The translations under genes and the position numbers were made by a program. A DNA stretch of 64,000 nucleotides from Wolfiporia cocos. Lineage: Eukaryota > Basidiomycota > Agaricomycetes > Polyporales > Phaeolaceae. The DNA is taken from positions 4,092,001 through 4,156,000 of the forward strand of contig JACCLO010000002.1 of NCBI GenBank assembly GCA_029448655.1. Direction: 5' to 3'. Below are positions 20,464 through 33,364 of the stretch, piece after piece (position 1 is the first letter of the stretch; each line of letters begins with the position of its first letter). The notes beneath the pieces are model-generated. The model did no database searches and was not told where the DNA came from. It saw nothing but the letters and a program-made list of their open reading frames with translations.

Positions 20464-22879
20464 ATGCCTACGATATCCCTCAGAGACTCCCTCCTGCCCC
20501 AGCCGCAGTCCTTCCAGAAGAAGAAGGCGTACGAGATCCACCAGGTGCTCGGCGAGGGCTCCTTCGGCAAGGTCATGGTGCGCGCCGTGCATTCATTCCG
20601 CCCGCCTGCGCTCATGCTCCCGCACGTGTGCGCAGCGCGCGACATGGCACGTCCCCCCGGACCAGATCGCCGTCGCGCAGCGCGGCGCCGCAGCGGCCTC
20701 GCCCGCCGCATTGGCCCACTCCCCGGACGCGTCGTCCGCGCTCCCCTCCGCCGGCCCGCCCTCGCGCACGAGCACGAGCTCGTCCTTCCTCTCCGCGCGC
20801 ACCCCCAGCTTCCTGCACCCCAGCTCTGCCGCGCACCCGAACGGCCACGGCGCGCGCCCCGAGTCGGGCCTCTCCGTCGACGTCGCGCTCAAGGTCATCC
20901 CGAAGAAGAAGGTGCGCGGGAACGAGAGCAACGTGTGGAGCGAGATGGAGGTCCTCAAGGGCCTCTCCCACCCCAACATCGTGCGTGCCCCCGTCGGCGC
21001 GCGATAAACTCTACTAAGTGAGCGTGGGCGCATGACGTCACAGGTCAAGTTCTACGAATGCTTCGAGTCGCGCACAAAGTACTACCTCGCGTTTGAGCTC
21101 GCCGTCGGCGGCGAGCTCTTCGAGCGCATCACCCAGCGCGGCAAGTTCACAGAGGGGGACGCGATCGAGGTCCTCCGGTGCGTCCCCGTGACTTCCGCCG
21201 CCCGTCGTCCTCCCTCGCGTCTATGCACCATCCCTAACCACCGCTCAGCTCGATCCTGTCTGGCGTCAAGTACCTGCACGCACACGACGTCGTGCATCGC
21301 GACCTCAAGTACGTCCCTTTCTTCGCATCTCCCTCCCCCGCTCCCCTCTCACCCCAACCCCGCCCGCGCGCTCACCTCGCCGCCCAGGCCGGAGAACATC
21401 CTCTACCGCACGCGCGACGCGCACTCGGACATCGTGATCGTCGACTTTGGCATGTGAGTGCCGGCGTGCCGTGCGTGCTGACGCCGCGTGCTGTGCATGC
21501 TGACGACGAGTGCCTGCCGTTCTGCCGACGACGCTAACGCCGACGCGGCGCGCAGCGCGAAGCACCTGCACTCCGCCGCGGAGCAGCTCACCTCGCTCGC
21601 GGGCAGCCTCGGGTACGTCGCGCCCGAAGTGCTCAACAAGCACGGCCACGGCAAGGCCGTCGACGTCTGGTCCGTCGGGTGCGTCATCGCCTCCTCTCTA
21701 TCCCCGCAGGCACGCAGGCTGACCGCGCGCATCCCGCACCCGCATCCCGCATCCCGCATCGATACCGCCCCATAACGGCCGCCGCGCCCGCCCGCCAGGA
21801 TCATCACGTACGTCCTCCTCTGCGGGTACTCGCCCTTCCGCTCGGACGACATGGCGGAGCTCATCCTCGAGACGACCGCGGGGCGCGTCGAGTTCCACGA
21901 GCGCTACTGGGCGAGCGTCTCCGCCGAAGGTGCGCGCGCTCGCCGCCGCCTGCGTGTGTCTCGTATTGATGGACCGACTCGCTGTTGCTTTGGCGCACGC
22001 AGCGAAGGACTTTATCCGCGCGCTGCTCAACCCCGACCCCGCGAAGCGGCCCTCGGCAGAGGAGGCGCTCGGGCACCACGTACGTCCCCTCTCACCCTCT
22101 CGCGCCCGCCGCACTGCTCACGGGCCGTGCTAACCATGCTCCCGCCCCGCTCTCCATCTTCCCTGCACGCCGCGGCCACCCCTCGCACGCCCTACCCCCT
22201 CTCATCGCCGGGCTCGCCCCGCGCGCAGTGGCTCACGGCGCACACGCCGGGCTCGCACGACCTCGCGGGCCTGCGCGAGCAGTTCGACCCGCGCGCGCGC
22301 TGGCGGGCCGCCATCACGGGTGCGATCGCGCTCCGCCGCCTCGGCACCGCGTCGTCGAGCAGCGGGTGGAAGTCGCGCAGCGGCTCGCTCGTCGACAGCG
22401 ACGACGAGGACGAGGAGGGCGCGCACGCGCATCGCGGCGAGGGGGACGGCGGGGCGCATGGCGGCGCGGGGCACGACGGCAGTGCGGGGGGCGGCGGGGA
22501 CGAGGAGCCGGGCGGCGCGGCTCCGCGCCCCGGTTCGGCGCACGCGCTCCGGCACGAGCAGGAGGAGGCTGCGCGCCCGCCGATACACGAGGAGGTGCCC
22601 CCGGAGCTGCACGCGCACGTCCGTGCGCAGGAGCAGGCGCAGGCTCAGGCGCCGCCCGCGGCAGAGTTGCAGCCGCAGCCTCAGCCACAAGACGAGTCGC
22701 CGTCCGAGATAGAAGAAGAGAACGGGGCGGGCGGGGAGGAGTCGCGCCGCTCGCTGGACGACGAGGACATACCGATGCCGGGGGCGTTCCGCCTCCCGCA
22801 CGGGTACCACCACCACCACCACCACCCGCACCTCGAGGAGATGGTCTCGGGCTGGCTGCAGAAGCTGCGCTTGCGGTGA
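20464..22879 (+). CDS. CaMK-like serine/threonine protein kinase
   Basis: Predicted Ca2+/calmodulin-dependent-kinase-type protein kinase, cytosolic. Exon 1 is 20464-20577 and about eight short introns follow. Kinase motifs read across exon joins: glycine loop GEGSFGKV, catalytic lysine in [42 protein letters not shown] and [17 protein letters not shown] at the end of the C-lobe, then WLTAH. Between the glycine loop and the VALK lysine there is an insertion of roughly 60 residues rich in Ala, Ser and Pro, which is unusual in animal CaMKs. After the kinase domain, [15 protein letters not shown] resembles an autoinhibitory/calmodulin-binding helix. The tail is acidic and Gln-rich with a six-His run, and ends LQKLRLR. 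The kinase call is secure; CaMK subtype is by motif resemblance. Confidence 0.88.
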
Positions 22880-23592
22880 CGATGCGCGTTTTAGCGCGGC
22901 CGCCGAGGGGGCGGTCGTTAATTTATCTAGTAGCTATAGATTTACCCGCGCGACATGCTACATATTATGTTAACCGCCACGACGACCGTTTCTGTAGTAT
23001 CATATGCAGATAGTGTTCGCGCTTGCCTGTGCTGGCCGGATTTATGTTTCACACATGTGCTGCAACAGGATACCCATTCATTCGATATGCAGGCCGCACT
23101 CCGCTGCAGCTCGCCCAGATGGCGCACACACAACAGAACCCAAAAGCAAGACTTCAGATTGCGGAATATACAGGATGACCAACAATAGTGCTTCAGTGAT
23201 ATACTATAAGAACAAATTAGGGGCTAGGAATGGGATGCAAAGGTACGCTGTACAATGGAGAAGGAGTACGCAGTACAAGCAGGCGTGCATGGAGCAAACA
23301 AGAAAGGTCTCTGTATATGCCTCGTGGCTACCGGGCGAGAACGGCAAAGCGAGAAGAGCGATGTGTGTGATGCGGGTGCAGAATACAAATGCGCGATGGT
23401 GGTAGTATACGTGCCCGGTGCCGATGCCAACTAAACGAGTGTAGTACGTTGAGGCGCACGCCGGCGCGGCGCGACGGAAACAGCATTAGTATCGTCCGCA
23501 GCGCGGATGCGTCCGCCGGCGTGCAATTATACGGTGCGACCAGAAGGAGCGACTAGAGTTGTCCATGTGCGTCGGCTGTTTTCGCGTGGCGC
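22880..23592. other. Convergent intergenic region
   Basis: The 3' flanks of the kinase gene (plus) and the Pumilio gene (minus) meet here. AT-richer sequence, no coding support. Confidence 0.5.
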
Positions 23593-26500
23593 TTACATTC
23601 CATACCCGTACGACCGCGAGTACGGGTCAGCGACGCCCACCGCCGCGTACGAGTTGTACGACGAGAACGAGCCTGCGTGCGAGTGGGGCGGGGTCAGCCC
23701 CGGGCTGTGGCTCGTCGTCCCCTGCATCACGTAGCTGTCGATGTTGTGCGGCTGCAGACCATGGAGCTGCGCGGCGTGCAGGCCCCCGCCATACAGGCTG
23801 GGCGAGTATGCCTCCGCAAGACCGCTGGGCGAGTGGAGGGCTTGGTGGGAAAGATGGCGGCTCGCGTGTCCACCCATGCCAGGGCCGTGGCTACCGTGGT
23901 AACCACTGTTGCCGCTGCTGAACCCGTCCAGGTGCTCACGCTGCAATTTGTTCTGAATGCGTTTGCCGTAAGGAGTATTCCGGATCAAAGGAAGGACAGG
24001 GCGGATGCCCTCAACAAGCAACGCCCGCTGTCCTGGTTCGGCATAGTCAAGGGCAGTCTGGAAAAAGGAAGCTCAGATCATGACCAATCACTCCGATTGA
24101 TACCCCACACACCTGGACACAGTAGTTGCCGTAAGAGTCACGCAAGAGCTTCTCGAGCCGCGTGCGGTTGAGCAGCTCCCCAATCAACATTTTGCGCGTG
24201 TTGTGCTCTGCAACTCGGATACACTGCATCATGGTAACTCATCAGAACATGACCCATAATTGAAACCAGAGTAACTCACTTTCTCAATCACGTTCGAGCT
24301 GAACTTCTGCACCGATAGCGCGCATACATTTCCGGTGAACTGTCGGATCACCGCATCGCTGAAGCGGTTATCATTGAGGTCGAGAATGTATTGCACAACC
24401 TTGATGCGAACCATCAGTCACGATCATCGACACGTTGCTGATTAAGCGTGCCACTCACGTAGTTACCATACGGGTCCTGGACCAACGTCAGCGCGTTGTA
24501 CGTGATCTCGTTCACCAGCTGCACACGTTGCTGCTCGGATGCGTGGTCAACGCAGCGTTGCAGCACGCAGCAGCCGTGGCGATGAGTAGCGACCTCGACG
24601 CAGTTTGCCGCGACGGCGTTGTAGATGAACTGGATATAGCATCATCAGCAAATGTGAAGAGAAGGGCGAGCGATGGCAAAGTACCTGGTTGTCCTCGGGA
24701 ACGAGCTTGTTGAGGCACTTCTGAATGACGTGGTTGCCGTTGAGGTCCTTGATAAGCACTACGACATGGAGGCTCAAAGCGAGTATAATAGAGTGTATCT
24801 GAGCATTGTATTTGAGGTCAGTCTGCACTGTCCCGTAAGTGATATTGGTGAAATTCAATGGGACTAGACTTGCCTGTCTGCGGGTCGACAGGAAGTCAAT
24901 CATCTTCTGCACAGCGCGCGTACCGTGCATGTTCAATGAAATGTTCACCAGATCTTGCGCGACCGATTCGCAAATCACATTGCGCTGCTCGTCCGTCGAG
25001 TACTCGAGCAGCTTCTGGCAGAGGTAGTTACCGAACGGGTCTAATCCACATTTAGCGGAGAGCCTCGACAGGTAAAGATCAATGCATACCGGTCATCAAA
25101 TCAGCAAAGTGGCCGAACGTCTCTCGGAAGATCATGTCGCGGTGCTCGGGGATGCCCTCCTCCAATTTCTTCTGCAGGTAGCGGCAGCCATGCTGGTCCT
25201 TGCACAAGGTCGGGATCTCGCCCTGGAGGTCCTCCAGCCGCGTTCCCGCGAACCGATTGACTGATTCTCACCGTTCAATTGTGATCGACCAAAGGTAACC
25301 ACTAGACTTACACTCTCGGTCGACATCACCACGCTTGTGCTTGGGACCGTGTAGACCACCCATCTTGCCGTCAGGGCCGTTCGCGCGGCCGTTCATCGCG
25401 AGCCCGTAGCGCGAGCCGTGGTGATGGTAGAGCGCGGTTGAGCCAGTACCATTGTGTGCACGGCCATTAGCCTCGAAGCCATACGAGTTGTAACGGCCGC
25501 CATCCAAGCCGTTTGAGCCGTTCAAGCCATACACGGAGTCAACGCCATACTGTTACCAAGCCGGGCGCATTTTCAACACCTCAACACGCATATATGCACG
25601 ATTCAGAACCAACCTGCATCGAGTCGTCCATGCCGGCCTGAATCGAGCTGAACGTCAGCGGGTTCTCTCCCGTGTAAGAGTTCATCCTCGACAGAGACGG
25701 GTTCAACTCCGTGGAAGGCGATCCACCACCTCCCAGGATGCCGTTCAAGCTCGGTGCATCCCCGGTCAAGGGAGTCGTCGGACCCTTCACGAGGTGGGAC
25801 GCAGAACTCGGCATCCCCGGAAGCGGTGTAGCAGGCACCGAGCGCGCCGCAGCAATGGAGATCCCATCGTTAAGGCTAAGCGGCGAGCCGCGGCGAGACG
25901 AGAGTCCCTGCGCCAGCTGCTGCTGCAAGAGTGGAGTGGCGGAGCCGGATACGGAGTTAACCTTCGCCGCGGTGAGCTCGCTCAAAGCGGGCGAAAGGCT
26001 CATGCCTCCCATAGTCGGCTGCATGCTCGCACGGCGGTCCGCACGCACGCCAAATGCCTCGGAAATGCGTCCGTTGCCGACAAAGGAGGGGCGGGGAGGC
26101 GTGTGCGAAAGCGGCGCGAGATCCAGGGCCGCGGACGACGTGGACAGCTGCTATTGTTTGTCGTCAGCACTCAGCACACGCGGGCATGCGGCACTGAAAA
26201 ATGGAGGCGCACCTTGTTCGGGTACGCGTTCCCGAACTTGTCCTCGTCCGAGGTCGGCAGGTGCCGCATTGCGTCTAGACCGTCGGTTAGCGACGCTTCT
26301 CACAGCACTACAATGGATGCGCCAGAACGAGTTACAATCGAAGCGGACGTACTGTGCATCTCCTGATCAAGCTGCTCGTCCAGCATCATTCCGGCGTTGT
26401 ACACGTTGCCGTACTGCTGCCCGTTCACACCTGCCGCTCCAAAGCGATCGCCGCTCGAGCGGAGGATAGATTGAGGAATCATGCCTGCAGGCGTCGGGAC

Positions 26501-27223
26501 GCGCTCACGGTCTGCGCGCTCACCAGCAAGCGAGAGGCCCTGCAGATGCCCCGCGAGCTCCTCATCGTGCTCGCTGGCGGAGGTACGCCGGCTGGCTGGC
26601 ATGCTCTTTGCACCCGCGCGGGCGTAGTTGGTAGTGCTAGACGGTATCTCCGGCGAGTGGCTCACAGAGGGAGCATACGTGACGGACTTGCGCTTGTCCG
26701 CGGAGGCGGAGCCGACTGCGCGCGAGAGGCTCTCTACGTCCATGGGCAGCTGGTGAGCGAGACCCGAGCCAAGGCCGGAGAGAGCCTCGTCATTGAGCGC
26801 GTTAGCGTTCACACGTGGGGGAGTAGTGGGCGCCGAGACGGCAAACCCGGTAGCAGACTCCAAAGGAATGGTGAGGAGCTCGCGGGCCTGCTGCTGCTCG
26901 AGTGCACGCATCTGATCCTCGAACATCTTGCGCTGCAATGCGCGCTGCCGCTCGTGCTCGATGCGCTTCAGAGCGCGCTATTTTCGCCCTTGTCAACACT
27001 TTTCTGCTACGTCATACGCGCAGCGACTCACGACGTCCTGCATATTATTGCCGTAGCGCGCCGCCTGCTGTCGACAAAGTCAGATCAGGGCTCGAGGACG
27101 CACGACATAAAATGAACTCGCCGAGTCAGCAAGGTCAAGGAAAGCGGGAGGACTCTGCTTCCTTTCGTCAGGCGACTGGCGGTTGTCGGCAGGGGAAGTA
27201 GATGATTCCAAAGTAGTACTCAT
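23593..27223 (-). CDS. Pumilio-family (PUF) RNA-binding protein
   Basis: Predicted cytoplasmic mRNA-binding repressor. The gene starts at MSTTLESSTSP (27223) and ends GYGM at 23593, with about a dozen exons. After a conserved N-terminal element (QQAARYGNNMQD, LKRIEHERQR, KMFEDQMRALEQQQ) comes a long Ser/Pro/Gly-rich region. Eight PUF repeats follow, with core motifs HGCRYLQ, FGNYLCQ, HGTRAVQ, NGNHVIQ, HGCCVLQ, YGNYVVQ, FSSNVIE and YGNYCVQ. Read through the PUF code these favour a UGUA-starting target. Repeats 3 and 5 (TRxxQ, CCxxQ) resemble the Puf4/Mpt5 group rather than human PUM1, as far as I recall. A Gly/His/Ser-rich C-terminus follows. Several splice sites were inferred only from frame and repeat continuity. 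Confidence 0.92.
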
Positions 27224-28959
27224 AGTGGCGGGCCAATACTTTTGATCCGAGAGGTGAACGACAGAGAACAGATTGAGCAAGTACGGTTAGAGTAGCGAAC
27301 GAGTAAGCCTAATTGCACAATGGTAATCCTGCGCAGGAGTGCTCAGGAGGGAATGGGCAGTCTGCGCAGTGCGACTGACCTGCCAGCTGATTTTATGCCC
27401 GTCTATAAGGATTGATGATACAGGGTGGCTAAGCAGCTGGCGGTCAAGGCTGGAGAAAAAGAGTGAGCGAGGCAGAGAGCGCACCTCCGGCTTGTTTTGC
27501 GTGTCGAGCTTGGGGGATTATAGCAGTATACACGGCCGGGATGACTGACTGAGGAGAAAGCTAATAAATGTAGATGCGGGCGGACACCCTCTTTTTTGAA
27601 AGCCCGACTACCATTCTCGGCCCAGCCACGCGAGCCCCTTGAAACTCTCTAATCTCTTCACAACATGGCTATAGTTTGTTGCCCCTTCACTCTAACCGAC
27701 TCTTTTCCTCGCATACATTCAATTTTCGTCTAATGCCATCACTAACGTCACCATCGCGCGCTGTGCGGCGGGCAGCGCACAAGTTGCCCGTCTGAGAGAG
27801 GGGCGAGCGCGGCTGCGCCCTGCACGCTAGCAGTGCGCCAGCGTGCTAGAAGATGATCTGAGGGAAGATAGTTTTGACCAGGCATGCGCCGCGGTGCTCC
27901 CATCGAATGATTTACCCCGTCGGTTGCAGCCACGTCGCCGCGCGACGCACCAACGCCCGCGGGAACAGATCCCACCCCGCCTCGCTCTCAGCTCGCGCTG
28001 ATTGTCGACCGCCTCTCGCCGACAAGCGTTGAGCTCGCATACGCCGTGCGCTGCCCGGCCCGCATGCCAACACACCGCGCCTCACGCGGCACAAGGCATC
28101 AAGACAACGTGCTGGCTTGCGAGGTGGGTGCGTACCTGACGACCGGCTGTCAGCGGGGCGCGCCCGCCTGAAGGCAATGTGGCCCCATTGTGCCCCCATC
28201 TCAGATCAACCAGATCCAGCACTCCAAATACCATCCCGACATATTATTGCCGCATCCCCGATGCGGAGCCACTCCCCATTCTGCCATTAGTGCTGGCCCG
28301 GCACGGTTGCTACACATATTTGTCACGCTGCTCAGGCTCAGCCCCTGCATTCTCGGAACATACCATCTCGAGAACAGCGGCACATCCGAGCATCATTACG
28401 GTGTCTCTGGGACAGGTCGTCCAGGGTAGCCACATCCGCGCGTCTCGCCACCGCGCGTACACGCGCTCACACGCGCGGGTGCGTGTGTGACAACCCGTGC
28501 AGACGAAATAGGCGTTTTGCATTTTGGATTAACGTTTCCCTTTTCGGTACAGCCCACAGTGGTCTCCGCGAGCCCTTGCAGAAGCCACCGCCAATCCGAT
28601 CTCGTCCGCCGCGCTCTGCCGCGCTGCAGGCGTCTGTGGATCCGCTGCAAGAACCATCAGCATTTTCCGTTGGCAACACTTGCGCCGCGGAAGCAAATTT
28701 GGCCAATGGATGTCAAATTGCGGGTTGTGCCTTCGGTCCGGCCCCACTGCTCGCGGCAGTCACTGGCAGTCGTGATGCATGCGCGGCTGGCGCGCGGTGT
28801 AGACTAAGCGGTGGAACGCGCCCAGGTTGAGGTGCGTCAAGCCGGATGATTCATGCAGCACCATCACAGGAGCGTATTGTACTATAGCTAGCATATGCCA
28901 TACTGTAGAGTATCATCGTGGAGAGAAATAAATTATTCTAATCCGAAGGGGGACCATGC
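27224..28959. other. Long upstream region of the Pumilio gene
   Basis: About 1.7 kb without a supported gene. Several open frames overlap in GC-rich sequence at 27.8-28.8 kb, on both strands, with no family features. The first 350 bases upstream of the Pumilio start probably include its leader (CT-rich on the minus strand). Confidence 0.4.
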
Positions 28960-31900
28960 TCAGCTCACACCGTTGACCAGCACAGCTGCGTTCCCGTGCT
29001 CGGAATGAGTTGCACTCTCTTGCACCGTTGACAACTTCTCGTGCGAGTCATTCCCAGCAGGCTCAACATTGGGATGCGCGTGCCCATTCGCATGACAGCC
29101 GACCTTGCCCTCCACTTCTCCACGTGCTTCCTCCTCTATAGCATCCCCGCGTCCCCGAATCGTCCGCCTATCGTCCTCATCTTCCGCATTCGCGCTATCC
29201 TGCTCTCCTGCTAATGACGCGCCAGTAGCCTCCGTTGGGGTCACCCCACCGTCATCCTCTGGCGCCGAGCGCCCCGCTAGCCGCGAGCCCGAGCTCGACG
29301 GGTACCGCACGCGCATAGACAGGAAGCCCGTGAGCGGCGTCAAGTCTAGGAATCCACGCGACTTGCGTGCAGACGCGGTGGGCGTGGTGGATCCACTGCG
29401 CGGTGGCGAGTCAGGCTCTACCTCCGGTTCGGCACTAGCAGGTGGAGTAGGAGTAGTGACGGATATTGCGGGTGGTTCATCGGATGAGTTGGTAGGAAGG
29501 CCGTCTGAATGGATGGACGTGCTGTCCTCTTCTGAAAGGGCAGCCGGAAGCGCGGTGGGTAGGGAAGAGGCAGAGGGATCTGACGTCATGAGGGAAGCAA
29601 TCGACGCGGAAGAGTCAATTGAGAAGCGATGTGATCTGCTCGCGCTGTAAACAAGATCATGTTAGAAACTACGAGCGACGATTGAACAACGTACGGCATG
29701 AACACATTCTCGCTGTCAGTCAGCGTTAGCAGCAGATTTTTGAGGTTAGGGAGGGTATGTCGTATGTCCATAGCACGCAAATTTCTGTCGGACATCAACT
29801 AACGCATTGTTATCATTGTATTTCAGGAATGTGTTCCGCTGCAAGTATGGAAAGATTCGCACCAACTCGATGTCCTTGTTTAGCAAGAAGACACCGTATT
29901 CAAAGCGATACGTATCCACGCCTCTCGAATACAGCGGGAACCTGTCAATTGATCCCACCTTTGTATGTGTGTTCACTAAAGGAGAAAAACGAGACCACTC
30001 ACATTCTTGGCCCTACCATAGCCGAAATTCCATCTTTGATCAAGCTCCTGCTCCCGACATAAGTGATGGGATAAACCAGGATCTTTCCCAAATAAGCCGC
30101 CAGGAGCTGCACGACCTGCGCCGCATATCCAAGGGCGGTCGCGACCGTTTCCTCGGTCACATCTTTATGCGCAGCGACCGACAGCGGCGGAGCAGGATCT
30201 GTCGGGTTGAGCGGAATCGGGAGCGGGACGGAGAGGATGGTGAAGAGCAGGTCGGGCGGCGAGCGCATCTCAATCGGAAGGATGAAGGAGAGGTGCGTGA
30301 GCAGCGCACTGCGCATGGGTGTTATTCGTCCTCGGAGAAGCTTGAGACGGTCCCTGCACCGCAGAAAATGAGCATCCAGGGCACATCGCGACAAAGCCCG
30401 ACTGACCTCTCATCAGCGATCTCCACCACGAGCTGTGCTTGCGACTTGGAGTCATGCTCATCGCCCTCGCGTGCCAGGGTAAGTATCTCCCGTCGTCTCC
30501 GGAGCTCTACCCGTTTCGCCTCGATCTGACTCTTCACTGAATACGCGTCATGTCACGTTCAGCACTTCCGCGAGACGAACACTGCAACGCACAATTTGCC
30601 GACTGATTCGTCAACGTATTCGTTTCATCTCGTAACTGCCCTATCCAAGCCTCGCGTTCCGACGCTTCGCGACGCTTCCCGTCAGTAAGTTTAAATCCCA
30701 AATAAACAACCGAAGGACCGAAACGCCGCGTACAAGCGGCTATGCGAGAGACATAGGATGCAGGATGCGTCCATTGCAGGACAAAATGAGGTAATGCTCA
30801 CCAAAGTGTTCGTGCCCGGCTGCGTTACAAGCTTGTCAATCTCGCGCACGACCTCGGATAACGACTGTTGCGTGTCGTATATACACGTCTGTAGGTTGAC
30901 CAGTCTGCAACAGCGCTTCGTGATCAGTACCTGGAAATAGTCAATTTGGGATTATATGGACGAACCTTAGCAAATCTTGCCAAGACGCAGTGCGTCTATT
31001 CCCTTTCCGCCTGTGCACACCAGACTCTAACTGCTTCACAAGTAGGCGCGCTTGTTCTTCCTCCTCTGAGCCGTACGATCGCCAGCGCGATATCTGGTCC
31101 ACTGGCGGTCTATTGTTGGAGCCCCTTACCCTTCCCACGTCGAGCTCCGGATCAGAGCTATACCCCGGATCCCCCGATGGCGTTACTGACGTATGCAGCT
31201 CGCGGGAGGGCAAAGGGAGGTAGAATGTGCCTCCTGGGGGGGACAAGGTGATAAGCAGCGTATTGGACGGAAGGTGTGACGGGTGACAAGCGAGCTGTCG
31301 GATTTAGCTTGCCTTTAGCATTCACAGCACAAACAGAGAAGAGACCTACATCTTCAGGCAACGGAATCAGTTCCCCGAGATCGACGTCCCAACCCTCGAG
31401 CACCCTCCATTCCAACGCCTCTCCGTCTTCGCAGCGATCCCGCTCTTTGCCCTTGCCCTTGTCTCTCCGACGCAAGTCTTCAGCCCTGCTCGCAGCCCAC
31501 CCTAGCCCGCGCTTGACATGACCCCACACCTCCATGCGCACCCGCGAACTCGTCAGATCGGCGCTACGCGCGAACTCGTCGCGATCGAGCTGGAACGACG
31601 GATTCGTCGACGGCCAATGGATCGGGGAGATGTAGTCTGGAATGCGGGCGATAGTGTTTGGCGTTCCGCGGCCGATGTGCGAGCCAGAAGGGGACGCGCG
31701 CTCGTGTTCGTCAAATACGAGGGAGGTCGAGAAGGCTGGAAGGACGGTAGATGGAAATATGGGAGACAGTTGCCTGGAGACGTGTGCAGGTGGGGAGGAG
31801 GGCGATTTAGGTATCTTACCGTTCACTGTAGGATTGGAAGTTGAACCAGACTTAGCATGCAAATTCGAGGATACGTCTCGCTGCGCTAACGACGAGGAAT

Positions 31901-32844
31901 TCGATGCCGTTGTCAATTTGTGGGAAGAGTCCCTGGGGACATACGCCGTGACAGTACTTCGTCGCACCCCTGTCTTGGGTAATGTTTTCTGCACAACTGA
32001 TGATGCCCTTTCCCGGCCCAACGGAGACGATAGCGCATTTGAGGCCGACGCTCCAGACGCTAATACACCGTTCATGCCTACCTCTACCTTTTGCTCGCCA
32101 TTAGAGGAAAGACTGTCTGACGTCGATGATTGTGATTGAATAGTCAGGGTTACAAACGTCTCCACCAGCCGGCTTTGAAGCACCTTCTCTAGACCCCTCT
32201 GAGAGCTGTCACGCAGTAAGTCGGGTACAGGTGAAGAGCCAGATACCGTGGGGTCGCGAGCATCCACCAAGCCCCAGCCAGTGTGCGATGTCGATGATGA
32301 TGCTGTGGAGATAGTGCGTTGGCGGAACGAGGGGCGCACAACGGGGGGACCGCCAGCATTCGACAGTCGCCGAGTCATGTTCGGGCCAGCGGGAGAGGTG
32401 AACCCGGGTATACTGGTTACACTCGCCCTCGAGGATGTGCGCCTTCGTGTAGTGCCCAGTTCGCCTGGGCGCTCAAACTCGCGCTGCATGCCTTCGCCAT
32501 CCAGCCGCAGCCCACCCAAAGTAATGCTGGATGTTGATGACAACTTCCTGCCTCGTTTCCGCCCGATGGTGACGTCGAGGTCGTCAGAAAGATTGCCGTG
32601 CGGCGTGAATTGGGACTGTTCCGCCGGCTGCTTGAGGGCGGATGCGAACGCATCACGAACCGGGAACGGAGTGAGGTTGCGCACCTGAATGGAAGCGATA
32701 TGTCGGACGCGACGCTGGATCATGCAGAGTTGAATGGGCCCGTCAGCGGGCAATGTCAAGCCAGAGTGTTCGCCACGACTCAACTGGATTCTGCAGCAAT
32801 GGCAGTGCCTCCTGCGCATCCTGCGAGGTGCTCGTTGTCTCCAT
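28960..32844 (-). CDS. Vps38/UVRAG (Atg14-superfamily) PI3-kinase complex subunit-like
   Basis: Predicted regulatory subunit of the Vps34 phosphatidylinositol 3-kinase complex (endosomal sorting/autophagy). The start is placed at METTSTSQDAQEALPLLQNP (32844), with a first intron that joins in phase to RRVRHIASIQVRNLTPF. A large exon (to about 31.2 kb) includes Ser-rich disordered sequence. It is followed by a C2-like strand region (GWDVDLGELIPLPED, TFYLPLPSRE), a coiled coil (QIEAKRVELRRRREIL) and the conserved C-terminal part: YPITYVGSRSLIKDG, FPLYSRG, YRFEYGVFLLNKDIE, LPNLKNLLLTL. That last block is the UVRAG/Vps38 signature I recognise. A long Ser/Glu-rich tail ends LVNGVS. Whether it is Vps38 or Atg14 is not decided by sequence alone; the YGVFLLNKDIE block favours Vps38/UVRAG. 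Confidence 0.72.
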
Positions 32845-33364
32845 TGCGCCGCGCATGTCTATGTGCCGTGATCTGTGCTGCGTGTTGATTTCAGGTTCTG
32901 TCTGCACACACTTTCACAGACTCGGGCTTGCAGTCAAGCCAAATTCTGGGACACTGGTATGACGACGATACGCGGCTCATGCATGCGATATCGCCGGCCT
33001 CAGGCTCTAATACTGTGCCTGAGGGGAAGACTGTTGTAAATCAGGCCAGACAAAGCACCGCTAGTGGTCGCGCTGAGTGAGAGTGCAGGTTGGCCAAGTC
33101 ATTGGCCAGCGAGAATATCCCGTGCGAGCGGAGAGGATAGCGTGAACGAATCTTGATCGCATGTGTGGCTGCTAAATTGGATCCGGAGTGGCCATATCCT
33201 TTCCTCATCTTTGTCTTGTACCTTCATTCGTTAGCCTGAACACGCAGCATCAAGGGAGCACAGCTGGACATCTCTCTGGCCGACAGTGAGCTGACAATTT
33301 ACGGTTAATTGCCGGCCATACCAGAATCGCGTCTGGCAGCCACAGCCGCGCAACAAGATCCACT
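32845..33364. promoter_or_regulatory. Divergent upstream region
   Basis: About 520 bases between the starts of the Vps38-like gene (minus) and the Asp/Met-rich protein gene (plus). No ORF and no clear TATA box. Confidence 0.4.

Noticed and set aside
22200..22830. Long open frames on the minus strand across the kinase tail
   Set aside because: They are antisense shadows of GC-rich coding sequence; their composition is dominated by Arg and Ala and they have no conserved motifs.
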